From JAJZQD01 sp021847735 (GTDB taxonomy: Bacteria; Bacillota; Thermincolia; Thermincolales; UBA2595), in NCBI GenBank assembly GCA_027324025.1, contig DAHVYW010000035.1, positions 1-64,000 on the forward strand: a stretch of 64,000 bases of DNA, written 5' to 3'. Position 1 is the stretch's first letter. The number at the start of each line of letters is the position of its first letter. The position numbers and the translations under genes were made by a program. Shown in pieces: positions 32,125 to 40,318 of the stretch. The notes beneath the pieces are model-generated. The model saw nothing but the letters and a program-made list of their open reading frames with translations, did not search any database and was not told the DNA's origin.

Positions 32125-33129
32125 ATGCGGGAAGCAATGTATTGGGAAAAAACACAAGATGAAAAGGTTCAGTGCCGGTTATGTCCGCAGAAATGTGTCA
32201 TTGCTGCCGGCAGGAAGGGTTTTTGCCGGGTCAGGAAAAACGAGGGAGGGACCCTGTTTACAGTTAATTACGGTAAATGTTCGTCATACGGCATGGATCC
32301 AATTGAAAAAAAGCCGCTGTATCACTTTTACCCCGGTTCTTACATTTTTTCCGTCGGTACATTTGGCTGCAATCTGCGGTGCGGATTTTGCCAGAACTGG
32401 ACAATAGCCCAGGGAGACCCGGATACAGTGATTACCACACCGGGTAAGCTGGTAGAAATTGCCGCGGCAGACCACCAGGGACACCGGTCGGTAGGGATAG
32501 CTTACACCTATTCCGAGCCCTTCATGTGGTATGAATTTGTCTATGACACCGCCCGGCTGGCCCGGGAGGCCGGGTTGAAAAATGTCCTGGTGACAAACGG
32601 TTTTGTAAACCCGGAACCACTTGCGCTGATACTCCCTCTCATCGATGCCATGAACATAGATGTCAAGGGGTTTAGCGACAGCTATTACAATGAAACGTGT
32701 GTAGGGGAACTGCACCCGGTGCTGAGGACTGTCGAAACGGCCAGCAAACAATGTCATGTGGAGGTTACCACCCTCCTGGTAACAGGCCTTAACGATTCCG
32801 AGCAGGAGATTACTGACCTCATTGATTGGCTGGCAGGGGTTGACAAAGAGATACCCCTGCACCTGTCAAGGTATTTTCCTAATTATAAGATGGACTTACC
32901 CCCCACCCCCCTGGATACTATGGAACGGGCCAGGGAAATAGCCATGAAGAAACTGAGCCATGTTTACCTGGGAAATGTTCCGGGGTCTAAGGCAAACAAT
33001 ACCTATTGCCCTGAATGCGGGGAATTCCTGGTTGGGCGAGGTGGAGACCGGGCTGAAAATAAGGGTCTGGAAGATAAAAAATGCCGCCGGTGCGGCCGGA
33101 AAATCAATATTATAGGTTTAGCTGATTGA
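32125..33129 (+). CDS. amrS: AmmeMemoRadiSam system radical SAM enzyme
   Basis: A 334-residue radical SAM protein. The N-terminal Cys-rich part (CRLCPQKCVI, GFCRVR) precedes the cluster motif CNLRCGFCQNW. SAM-binding features follow (YTYSEPFMWYEF, NIDVKGFSDSYYNETC). The C-terminus has CPECGEFL and CRRCGRKI, a possible extra metal site. It resembles pyruvate formate-lyase activating enzymes in layout. It lies 27 bases after the fused gene and is surely co-transcribed. Substrate unknown. Confidence 0.9.
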   Translation: MREAMYWEKTQDEKVQCRLCPQKCVIAAGRKGFCRVRKNEGGTLFTVNYGKCSSYGMDPIEKKPLYHFYPGSYIFSVGTFGCNLRCGFCQNWTIAQGDPDTVITTPGKLVEIAAADHQGHRSVGIAYTYSEPFMWYEFVYDTARLAREAGLKNVLVTNGFVNPEPLALILPLIDAMNIDVKGFSDSYYNETCVGELHPVLRTVETASKQCHVEVTTLLVTGLNDSEQEITDLIDWLAGVDKEIPLHLSRYFPNYKMDLPPTPLDTMERAREIAMKKLSHVYLGNVPGSKANNTYCPECGEFLVGRGGDRAENKGLEDKKCRRCGRKINIIGLAD

Positions 33130-34473
33130 CGAAATGATTTGGTCAGCTGCCGTTAAACCGGAGACAACCGCGCCTTCGATACCAGGGCCGCCAAGGTAGT
33201 CGCCGCAAAAGGCAAACAGCTTGGAGGGCCGAGGTGTTTCCTGAAACTTCACGATTTCCCTGACGCGCCCCGGCGGGAAACAGGGTATCGCGTACTTCCA
33301 GTTATAATCTTTGCGCTCAATGATTTTCTGGGCCAGTCCGGGAAAGAATCTTTCCGCAGATAACAGGAGGTCGGTGTCAGTTTCCGGGTATTGACTGTGG
33401 CTGTCCTGCTCACTGCCCGGTGGGGCAATGACAGGGGTTTCACCCCCGGATGAGATAATGGTAACCGTGTTGGCAGAGCCTGATTTGTATGACCTGCCCC
33501 GGCCAAAAGACACAGAGGTGAGCCCATGCTCCCCCGGTTGAAAAACGTACCCGTATAAGCCTTTGGATATAGGGGCTGCAATGACCAGCCCGGTGACTGA
33601 AACACTTACAAAACGGGAACTCCTGAGAAAATTTAGACCGTTACTGCCAACGCTTTTTTGGGGGTCATCCAGTACAGCAAGCAATTCCTGCGGGGGTATA
33701 GCGAACACTACTCTGTTGGCAGACAGGGTTTCTTTTTTGCCGTTAGGCAGGGACACCTCAACTGAGACAGTATTATTGGTAAAATTTGCAGTTGTTCTGA
33801 GCACCCTGGTGTTTTTTAACACCGGGACTTTTTTTGCCATAGTTTCAGGCAGACTGCCCAGCCCCCCGTCCAGGGAGTGAATTTTGCACCTGTGCGGGGA
33901 TCGGATAAGAGTAAGGGGTACAAGTCTGGAAATATCCCCGGCTGGCTGAAAGAACAGGGATGCTGTTACCGGGTTTAGGTATTGCCGGACCAATTCGGGG
34001 CACAGAAAATCCTCTGCCCATTTGCCGAAACTGATATCATCCAGTTCAACCCCGGCGGCCAGATTGGATATATCTATTTTGTTCCTGTGAGACCGAAGAA
34101 ACAAAGCCAGCTTTAAAACTGCCAGTTTTTTGCGCCAGGTCAGGGTATCAAAACACGGGTAGGGTCTGGCCAGGGTGTGGCGGCAGAGGGAATACCTACT
34201 CCCGTCCCCGATGACATCGACTGCTGCCTTTATGGGTGCCAGGCAGCGGTTTAGGCCCGTTTCCCGCAGCAAAGAATGAGTCCGGTGATACATTCCGCCG
34301 ATGAACTGGGCCCCGCTGTCCAAAGCCAGGCCTTGACAGGAATCGCTTTTCACCCGGCCCCCCGCATAGTTTTCTTTTTCCAGGACAAGGATGTTTACCC
34401 CCAGCCCAGCCAGTTTATAGGCTGCCGTTAACCCGGCCAAACCTGCCCCAATCACCAGAACCCGTAAATTCAT
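33118..34473 (-). CDS. FAD-dependent amine oxidase-like protein
   Basis: A 451-residue flavoprotein. The N-terminal dinucleotide-binding motif VLVIGAGLAGLTAAYKLAG is followed by LEKENYAGGRVKS, the pattern shared by amine oxidases, phytoene desaturases and protoporphyrinogen oxidases. The C-terminus has FAFCGDYLGGPGIEGAVVSG, the FAD-closing element. Substrate cannot be told. ATG 34473 follows AGGGTGATTAA. Its 3' end overlaps the convergent radical SAM gene by 12 bases. Confidence 0.83.
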   Translation of the reverse strand: MNLRVLVIGAGLAGLTAAYKLAGLGVNILVLEKENYAGGRVKSDSCQGLALDSGAQFIGGMYHRTHSLLRETGLNRCLAPIKAAVDVIGDGSRYSLCRHTLARPYPCFDTLTWRKKLAVLKLALFLRSHRNKIDISNLAAGVELDDISFGKWAEDFLCPELVRQYLNPVTASLFFQPAGDISRLVPLTLIRSPHRCKIHSLDGGLGSLPETMAKKVPVLKNTRVLRTTANFTNNTVSVEVSLPNGKKETLSANRVVFAIPPQELLAVLDDPQKSVGSNGLNFLRSSRFVSVSVTGLVIAAPISKGLYGYVFQPGEHGLTSVSFGRGRSYKSGSANTVTIISSGGETPVIAPPGSEQDSHSQYPETDTDLLLSAERFFPGLAQKIIERKDYNWKYAIPCFPPGRVREIVKFQETPRPSKLFAFCGDYLGGPGIEGAVVSGLTAADQIISSIS

Positions 34474-34686
34474 TTAATCACCCTAAATATTAGTCTATAC
34501 CCTTTAGATAAAGAGTGAGTATATGGTATCCGGGGGATGGGAAAATATACATTAAGTCAAATTATCTTCGGGAAAATTGCTCATGATAAGTTTATGGAGC
34601 GGCAGCAGTGGATATACTCTGAATAAATAACCGGCTCGAAATCTACAATCTCTTTAGGAAGGTTGTCATGAAAATGAGGGCGGAAA

Positions 34687-34724
34687 AAATGCGGGTGTGA
34701 TAGTGCCCGCATTTATTTGTTTTT
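34687..34724 (+). terminator. Terminator/attenuator-like hairpin ahead of the hydrogenase
   Basis: AAATGCGGG (34687-34695), 10-base loop, CCCGCATTT (34706-34714), then ATTTGTTTTT. It is plus-strand oriented with no gene ending upstream, so it could be an attenuator in the hydrogenase leader. A 10-codon frame (34668-34700, MKMRAEKMRV) overlaps its left arm. The rest of 34474-34766 holds no supported gene. Confidence 0.65.
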
Positions 34725-34787
34725 ATTGGAAAACATATATAAAAAGAAGGCACCGGGTACTGTGGAATGCGAAAGGGGAACAATACT

Positions 34788-36050
34788 TTGCTGACCAGAA
34801 GACAATTTATCAGGCTGGCCATGGCCACTACCGCGGCCTTTGAGCTTTCCGACTATCTTATACCACACCTGGCTGAAGCCTTTGTGGGTAAGAAAAAACC
34901 TCCTGTGATTTGGCTGGAAATGATGACCTGTACAGGAGATTACCTTTCCCTGGCGAATACCCTACACCCGAATATGCGGGAACTATTGTTTGATACTATA
35001 GACCTGTACTATAGCAACACAACTATGGCGGCTGAAGGGGATAAGGCTATAGATGCCCTCATAAATACCGTGGAAAGGGAAAAAGGGGAGTTTATTCTTA
35101 TTGCCGAAGGGACAGTTCCCCTTAAAGCCGGCGGCAAATACGGGGCCATAGGGCACCACAAGGACGGCAGGCTGTTTACCGACGAGGAAGCATTGAAATA
35201 TGTGGCGCCTAAAGCGAAATACATTATGGCAGTGGGGACCTGCGCTTCTTTTGGGGGCCCTTATGCCGCCCATCCTAACCCTTCGGGGTCTGTGCCGGTT
35301 CACAAGGTGGTCGACCAGCAGGTTATCAATGTACCGGGCTGTCCCGTGCACCCCGATTGGGCTGTGGGAACTCTTACCCACCTGCTTTTGTATGGGGTGC
35401 CCAACCTCGACGCCTTTAACAGGCCGACTGTTTTTTTCGGGCGCAGAATACACGATTGGTGTCCCAGGAGACAGCACTTTGACAACGGGGTTTTTGCCGA
35501 ACACCCGGGTGAAGAAAAATGCACGTACAAGATAGGCTGCAAAGGCCCTGTCACCTTCTCAGACTGCCCCACCAGGCAGTGGATTGGCGAACATAACAGT
35601 TGGCCGGTGGGGGCAAATTCCCCATGTATAGGGTGTGTGAGCCCTGATTTTCCTGACGGGATGTCCCCGTTCTACGCTCATTTATCAAACATTAGTATAC
35701 CCGGCATAAGAACCACTGCCGATAAGCTTGGATTGGGAGTTGCCGCTGTGACTGCAGGAGGCATAGGTACCCACCTGCTGGCCAACGTGGCCACAGGCAG
35801 GCTGGGCAAACACCTGGTAAACGGGACCAAACCAAGCCCTGAGGGTGTAATCAGAGATACCCGGAAGCATGCCGGTGACGACTTGAAGGAAGTTGTTTTT
35901 TTGCCCCGGGAGGCGATGGGGAAAGCTGCCTTTAAAAGGTACCGTGTCAAGAAAAGTGTCAAGGGTAATGTCACGGTGGGGCGGCGTGGCGGCGTAAACA
36001 ACTTGACCGGAAGTATTGCCAAAAGAAGCAGGCATGATGAAAGAAGGTGA
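34788..36050 (+). CDS. [NiFe] hydrogenase small subunit, Tat-exported
   Basis: Electron-transfer subunit with three Fe-S clusters. It has a twin-arginine signal (LTRRQFIRLAMATTAAFE). Distal-cluster ligands lie in HDWCPRRQHF, CTYKIGC; medial-cluster ligands in DCPTRQW and SPCIGCVSPDFPD. The proximal site has Cys in GTCASFGG and PGCPVHPDW, but the first motif reads TCTGDYL, with Asp instead of the second Cys (Cys48 and Asp51 from TTG 34788). TTG 34788 follows AAGGGGAA; ATG 34767 would add seven residues and lacks a good ribosome binding site. 420 residues, with a long basic C-terminal tail. Confidence 0.92.
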   Translation: MLTRRQFIRLAMATTAAFELSDYLIPHLAEAFVGKKKPPVIWLEMMTCTGDYLSLANTLHPNMRELLFDTIDLYYSNTTMAAEGDKAIDALINTVEREKGEFILIAEGTVPLKAGGKYGAIGHHKDGRLFTDEEALKYVAPKAKYIMAVGTCASFGGPYAAHPNPSGSVPVHKVVDQQVINVPGCPVHPDWAVGTLTHLLLYGVPNLDAFNRPTVFFGRRIHDWCPRRQHFDNGVFAEHPGEEKCTYKIGCKGPVTFSDCPTRQWIGEHNSWPVGANSPCIGCVSPDFPDGMSPFYAHLSNISIPGIRTTADKLGLGVAAVTAGGIGTHLLANVATGRLGKHLVNGTKPSPEGVIRDTRKHAGDDLKEVVFLPREAMGKAAFKRYRVKKSVKGNVTVGRRGGVNNLTGSIAKRSRHDERR

Positions 36051-36055
36051 CGGTA

Positions 36056-37468
36056 TTGGGTAAAAAAATCAGAATTAGTCCTGTTACCCGCATTAACGGG
36101 TTTTGGAATGTGGAGGTCCAGGTTGACAGTGGAATAATAACAGATGCGTGGAGCAGCGGCATTTTTTTCAGGGGATTGGAAATAATTCTTAAGGGTCGGG
36201 ATCCCAGAGATGCGGCTTATCTGACTGAACGTATTTGCGGTATCTGTTCTACCGCCCATGCCGTGGCATCGTCTCACGCCATAGAAGAAGCCCTAAAAAT
36301 AAATATCCCGAAAAATGCCGTCCTTCTAAGGAACCTTAGTTTTGGTGCCGATTTACTGCAAAACCACATCAGGCATTTTTACCTGCTGACAATCCCGGAT
36401 TTTGTAAAAGGACCTGACAGGCCTCCCTTTGTGCCCAGGTATGAGGGGGGGTATCGGCTCTCCGGACCAGAAACGGACCGGATAATGGAGAATTACCGCC
36501 AGCATTTTGAGTTGGCCAGGATGACCCATGAAATGGTAACCATCTTTGGCGGGAAGGCTCCCCACCAGCATGGCATAGTACCGGGCGGGGTCACAACGCC
36601 TCCAACCGTGGACCGAATCCAGAAGTTTATGGGCATGCTTAACCTGGTTGAGGCCTTTGTTACAGATAAGTTAATTCCCGATTTAGAACTGCTGGCGCGT
36701 AAGTATGAGGATTATTACCGAATTGGGCGGGGTTACGGCAATTTACTGGCTTACGGTAATTTTGCCATTCCCGAAAAGCCGGGCGAATTTGTTTTGCCCT
36801 TTGGTGTTTACACCGGTGGAAAGATCGGCAAGTTTGACCAGGCAAAGATCTTGGAACATATACATAAATCTTGGTATATCCAAGACCGGCCGAGGAATCC
36901 CAAAACGGGTTGGACAAAACCGGAACCGGATAAAGTGGGGGCCTATTCCTGGGTTAAAGCCCCCAGGTATGATGGAAAGCCTTTTGAATCAGGTCCTCTT
37001 TCTCACCTTTGGATGAAGGGCATATACCGGCGGGGGACTTCCACTATGGACCGGTTAATGGCCAGGGCTTTGGAGGCTAAGCTGGCAGCCGGCTTAATGA
37101 GGCAATGGCTCAAAGAGCTGGAAATCGGTAAACCCATTTATCAGCCTTACGGGTTCCCTGACAGGGAAGTTGAAGGGATAGGGTATACCGGTGCCATGAG
37201 AGGGGCTTTGGGCCATTGGGTGAGGTTTAAGGGTAAAAAGATAACTCATTACCAGATTGTCACTCCTTCCGCCTGGTACTGCTCACCCCGGGATGACAAC
37301 GGAATGAGAGGACCAATTGAAGAGGCGCTAATCGGGACCCCTGTAGCAGATGTTTCTAATCCTATTGAAGTGGGGCGGGTTGCCCGGGCTTTTGACCCGT
37401 GCCTGGCGTGTGCGGTTCATCTTGTCAAGGTAAACGGGGAGAGGGTCGGGAAGCTTATTCTTAACTAA
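36056..37468 (+). CDS. [NiFe] hydrogenase large subunit
   Basis: Carries the NiFe active site. The N-terminal Cys pair is in ERICGICSTAHA and the C-terminal pair in FDPCLACAVH. After that His a 15-residue tail (LVKVNGERVGKLILN) is expected to be cut off by a maturation protease. KKIRISPVTRINGFWNVEVQV opens the protein. TTG 36056 fits AGAAGG; GTG 36047, overlapping the small-subunit stop, is an alternative. The subunit is carried across the membrane with the Tat-tagged partner. Confidence 0.95.
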   Translation: MGKKIRISPVTRINGFWNVEVQVDSGIITDAWSSGIFFRGLEIILKGRDPRDAAYLTERICGICSTAHAVASSHAIEEALKINIPKNAVLLRNLSFGADLLQNHIRHFYLLTIPDFVKGPDRPPFVPRYEGGYRLSGPETDRIMENYRQHFELARMTHEMVTIFGGKAPHQHGIVPGGVTTPPTVDRIQKFMGMLNLVEAFVTDKLIPDLELLARKYEDYYRIGRGYGNLLAYGNFAIPEKPGEFVLPFGVYTGGKIGKFDQAKILEHIHKSWYIQDRPRNPKTGWTKPEPDKVGAYSWVKAPRYDGKPFESGPLSHLWMKGIYRRGTSTMDRLMARALEAKLAAGLMRQWLKELEIGKPIYQPYGFPDREVEGIGYTGAMRGALGHWVRFKGKKITHYQIVTPSAWYCSPRDDNGMRGPIEEALIGTPVADVSNPIEVGRVARAFDPCLACAVHLVKVNGERVGKLILN

Positions 37469-37502
37469 GTAAATGTTTTAAAAGTAAAAATGAGTGTAGG
37501 GG

Positions 37503-38090
37503 GTGTGGGTGTTGGGAGGCAAAGTGCTCATACAGTCATGGCTAAACAGGACTTTTCATTGGCTTTTTAGCTTAACCGTGATGCTGCTTATCGTTTCCGG
37601 GTTTTATGTACATCGTCCTGTGAGCCTTGGCCCTACGTATAGTATGGGTTTAAATATCCTGATTCAGACGGCGGTCGGATTTTTTGCTTCCGGTGTGTTT
37701 TTCGGGTGGGTATATTATCACTTAGCCACCCAATCTTACCGGGATATTTGGTTTAAATTCAGGGATATCGGTGATTTTCAGGGGCTGCTCAAGTACTATT
37801 TTTTTATTGAGAAGAAACCCCCACAACATGGCAAGTATAATTCCGGACAGAGACTGATTTATACCAGCTGGTTTTTTGCGTTCATTTTCATGTTTTTAAC
37901 TGGGCTAATCCTTTATTCAGCGAATTTTGGGAACGTTCAGCCCTTCCCGGTTATATTTCAAAAGGTGCTGTTTTATCACTTTTTAGGTGCCCTCTGGTTT
38001 CTTGGGACTGTTCCCTTACATATCTACCTGGTATTTACGGAAGACCCGGCAAGACTTCAGGCAATGTTTAGCGGGTGGGTGAAAAAATAG
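37503..38090 (+). CDS. Hydrogenase membrane cytochrome b subunit
   Basis: A protein of up to 195 residues with four hydrophobic segments (about 20-40, 55-75, 118-140, 155-178). It has membrane His residues in NRTFHWLFSLTV, WVYYHLA, VLFYHFLGALWF and TVPLHIYLVF, suited to heme b. It resembles HyaC/HupZ-type cytochromes that pass electrons from periplasmic hydrogenase to quinone. Start could be GTG 37503 or TTG 37512 (after AGGGGGTG). No hyp or protease genes follow. Confidence 0.85.
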   Translation: MWVLGGKVLIQSWLNRTFHWLFSLTVMLLIVSGFYVHRPVSLGPTYSMGLNILIQTAVGFFASGVFFGWVYYHLATQSYRDIWFKFRDIGDFQGLLKYYFFIEKKPPQHGKYNSGQRLIYTSWFFAFIFMFLTGLILYSANFGNVQPFPVIFQKVLFYHFLGALWFLGTVPLHIYLVFTEDPARLQAMFSGWVKK

Positions 38091-38248
38091 ACCCCTTTGT
38101 GTTAAAAGCCAACTGTAGGGCTTAAAACAAAAGGAGATATTTACCGGTACGTTTAACATTTGATATCAAGGAAATCTGAGCTGTATATAGAATACCCTAT
38201 AAGTCGGAGTGTATTTATAAACTGGAAGAATTGTAAGCGGGGAGAGAA

Positions 38249-39415
38249 ATGAAGAACTCAATCCTTTATATTGTCTTTAGCGTAATCCTATTCATTTACG
38301 GCGCTCTTAACTACTATATTGGCTTGCGGGGTTGGCAGGCTGTTGGCAGTCATATCACGGGGTTAAATGCAACGATTTACTGGCTGTTTTTTTGGCTGCT
38401 GGCCATGTCATACCTTGGCGCCCGGCTGATCGGGAAGTTTCTACCGACAAGGATCGACCAGGCCTTGACAACAATTGGGGCCTTCTGGCTGGCAGCAATG
38501 TTTTACTTTGTGCTTATTCTTACCGTTATCGACCTGATACCGCTGTTCGATAAGTGGTTGGGGTTTCTTCCCGCCGGGATTCAGAATAACCCCCAAACCG
38601 CTCCTGTAGTTGGCCTGGTGATACTGGCCATTGTTACCGGCCTTTTAGTTTACGGCTTTTGGAACGCCAGGCATCCGGAAGTCCGTCATTACGACCTGAC
38701 CATTCAAAAGCAAGCCGGTTCACTCAACCGGCTCCATATTGTCATGGTTTCCGATATTCACCTGGGGACCATAGTCCACAATGGGCAGTTAGTCAAAATG
38801 ACCGAGATGATTAACAAACTGCAGCCGGACCTGGTATTGTTTGCCGGGGACATCATAGATGAAAACATTGAAACCTTTGTTGAGCAGAAGATGACAGACA
38901 GTTTCCGGCAGTTGAAACCAAAGCTGGGGACCTACGCGGTATTTGGCAATCACGAATACATTGGCGGGCATGCCGAAGAAGCGGACCGCTATTTACGGGA
39001 GGCGGGTGTCAAAGTATTGCGGGACCACTCGGTGAAAGTTGCTGGCAGCTTTTACGTAATAGGGCGGGACGACCGGTCAGGGCAAAGGTTCACGGGAGTG
39101 CAGCGGCAGAAACTGGCAGAGTTAATGAGTGGTATAGACAGGTCGTTGCCTGTAATATTATTGGACCACCAGCCTGTTAATCTGGAAGAACCCGAGAAAC
39201 AGGGAGTCGATTTGCAGCTGTCGGGCCACACTCACAGGGGCCAGATGTTTCCCAACCAGTTTATCACCGGACGAATTTATGAGGTTGATTGGGGTTACCT
39301 GCGTAAAGGCAATCTCCAGGTAATCGTTTCCTCCGGGTTTGGCACCTGGGGACCGCCGATTAGGGTAGGAAACACACCTGAAATCGTTGACATCGTAATT
39401 CACTTTAACCAATGA
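38249..39415 (+). CDS. Membrane-anchored metallophosphoesterase (YkuE/YaeI-like)
   Basis: A 388-residue protein with about four hydrophobic N-terminal segments (residues 1-140). A calcineurin-like phosphoesterase domain follows, with VSDIHLG, FAGDIID, GNHEY and LSGHTHRGQ, the dimetal site. Relatives act on lipid or nucleotide phosphates; the substrate here is unknown. GGGGAGAGAA precedes the ATG. Confidence 0.88.
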   Translation: MKNSILYIVFSVILFIYGALNYYIGLRGWQAVGSHITGLNATIYWLFFWLLAMSYLGARLIGKFLPTRIDQALTTIGAFWLAAMFYFVLILTVIDLIPLFDKWLGFLPAGIQNNPQTAPVVGLVILAIVTGLLVYGFWNARHPEVRHYDLTIQKQAGSLNRLHIVMVSDIHLGTIVHNGQLVKMTEMINKLQPDLVLFAGDIIDENIETFVEQKMTDSFRQLKPKLGTYAVFGNHEYIGGHAEEADRYLREAGVKVLRDHSVKVAGSFYVIGRDDRSGQRFTGVQRQKLAELMSGIDRSLPVILLDHQPVNLEEPEKQGVDLQLSGHTHRGQMFPNQFITGRIYEVDWGYLRKGNLQVIVSSGFGTWGPPIRVGNTPEIVDIVIHFNQ

Positions 39416-39514
39416 TAAAAACCTTGTTTAAATGACGGAAGATTATCATTAATGCATAGTGGCTTAAAACCGGGGGAAAGAATAAGTTATAAATATTCAA
39501 AAGGAGATGGCAGA

Positions 39515-39706
39515 ATGAATTTTGGACGTGCCCAGGAAATAGTTAATTCCCCCGTAACCATAGAAGTCCTGTATGACGGGAAGCCTATCTGGATTGAAGA
39601 GTTAAACCCTGTGAAGCAAACTGCCCTGGTATCCTCAGGGGCTTTTAAGGAGCAAAGGATGACAGTTCCGGTTAACCAGTTGGCTGAAAGTACTGACAGC
39701 CTATAA
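39515..39706 (+). CDS. sspH: H-type small acid-soluble spore protein
   Basis: A 63-residue protein with MNFGRAQEIVNSPVTIEVLY, GKPIWIEELN and the tail MTVPVNQLAESTD, matching the SspH family of minor spore-core proteins. ATG 39515 fits AAAAGGAGATGG; a longer in-frame start was rejected. Its presence points to endospore formation. SspH genes in Bacillus are read in the forespore; the promoter here was not identified. Confidence 0.9.
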   Translation: MNFGRAQEIVNSPVTIEVLYDGKPIWIEELNPVKQTALVSSGAFKEQRMTVPVNQLAESTDSL

Positions 39707-39712
39707 AGATAA

Positions 39713-39748
39713 AGCGATAACGGTGGGTTTTTACCCGCCGTTATCGCT
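39713..39748. terminator. 16-bp hairpin after sspH
   Basis: AGCGATAACGGTGGGT, loop TTTT, ACCCGCCGTTATCGCT with one G-U pair. It follows sspH by a few bases. No T run follows, so it may be a stabilising 3' hairpin or a weak terminator. Confidence 0.65.
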
Positions 39749-40220
39749 CTGAAAGGCCTTGAACAGTTGACGAAAAATGTGGTTCCTGTGAGACCTGTTT
39801 GTACTTGAACGCTGTTGCAGGTTTTCGAAAACCTAAAGCAGGCCTGCCAAGGGCAATGCTTTTTCGACAGGGTCCAACCCCCGATCTGAGGGGGAGTTTT
39901 TTGCTGAATTGCAACAGCGCGTTTATACCATGCAAAACCTTACCCAAAATGTCCTGACGGTCCATTTCAACGATGTTTTCAAAAGCCTTGTTGCACATTA
40001 TAACCTGATTGTTTTTGTCCACCATGAAGACAAGGTTGTTTATTCACTGAGTCTAAAATTGTCTGGGTTTGTAGTTTCAGGTTTTCCAGCTCTTGGGCCT
40101 TTTTTGCTTCATCAAACAGGCACATAATCCCACCGCTTTCCAGGATTTGCACTTCGATTTTCAGCTTAACCAAATTGCCCTTAGCATCTCTAATTGTTCT
40201 GACTTTATCATTAAGATAAA
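39741..40220 (-). pseudogene. Decayed PAS-domain sensor gene
   Basis: Read on the minus strand, VRTIRDAKGNLVKLKIEVQI and GGIMCLFDEAKKAQELENL look like the end of one PAS domain and a linker. A one-base shift near 40031-40045 then puts LVFMVDKNNQVIMCNKAFEN and IVEMDRQDILGKVLHGIN, the start of the next PAS domain, in another frame. There is no start codon (a stop closes the frame just upstream), and the rest is broken by a palindromic insertion at 39810-39919. It is a remnant of a sensor, not a working gene. Confidence 0.75.
39810..39919. mobile_element. 110-bp palindrome-ended insertion in the PAS remnant
   Basis: CGCTGTTGCA at 39810-39819 is exactly complementary to TGCAACAGCG at 39910-39919. 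The interior holds smaller palindromes (GGTTTTCGAAAACC at 39820-39833, and CCCCC...GGGGG near 39877-39895). It begins where the PAS similarity stops. Size and ends suggest a MITE-like element, but no flanking target duplication was identified. Confidence 0.5.
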
Positions 40221-40236
40221 ATTAATTAACTGGAAT

Positions 40237-40275
40237 ATTGCATTTTTATACAATATTAATGTATAATTATAAATT
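40237..40275 (+). promoter_or_regulatory. argC promoter covered by two ARG boxes
   Basis: Two 18-bp sites, ATTGCATTTTTATACAAT (40237-40254) and AATGTATAATTATAAATT (40258-40275), resemble the ArgR/AhrC consensus wnTGAATwwwwATTCAnw and are 3 bp apart, the spacing of tandem ARG boxes in E. coli. They lie over a promoter with TTGCAT (40238-40243), an 18-base spacer and TATAAT (40262-40267). Arginine-dependent repression of the operon is the expected result. Confidence 0.8.
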
Positions 40276-40318
40276 ATGGGAGTGCCTTGTAAAGTGCAGG
40301 CAAAAGGAGATGGAATTA

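Noticed and set aside
33563..33880. Plus-strand frame inside the flavin oxidase gene
   Set aside because: Shadow of the minus-strand coding sequence.
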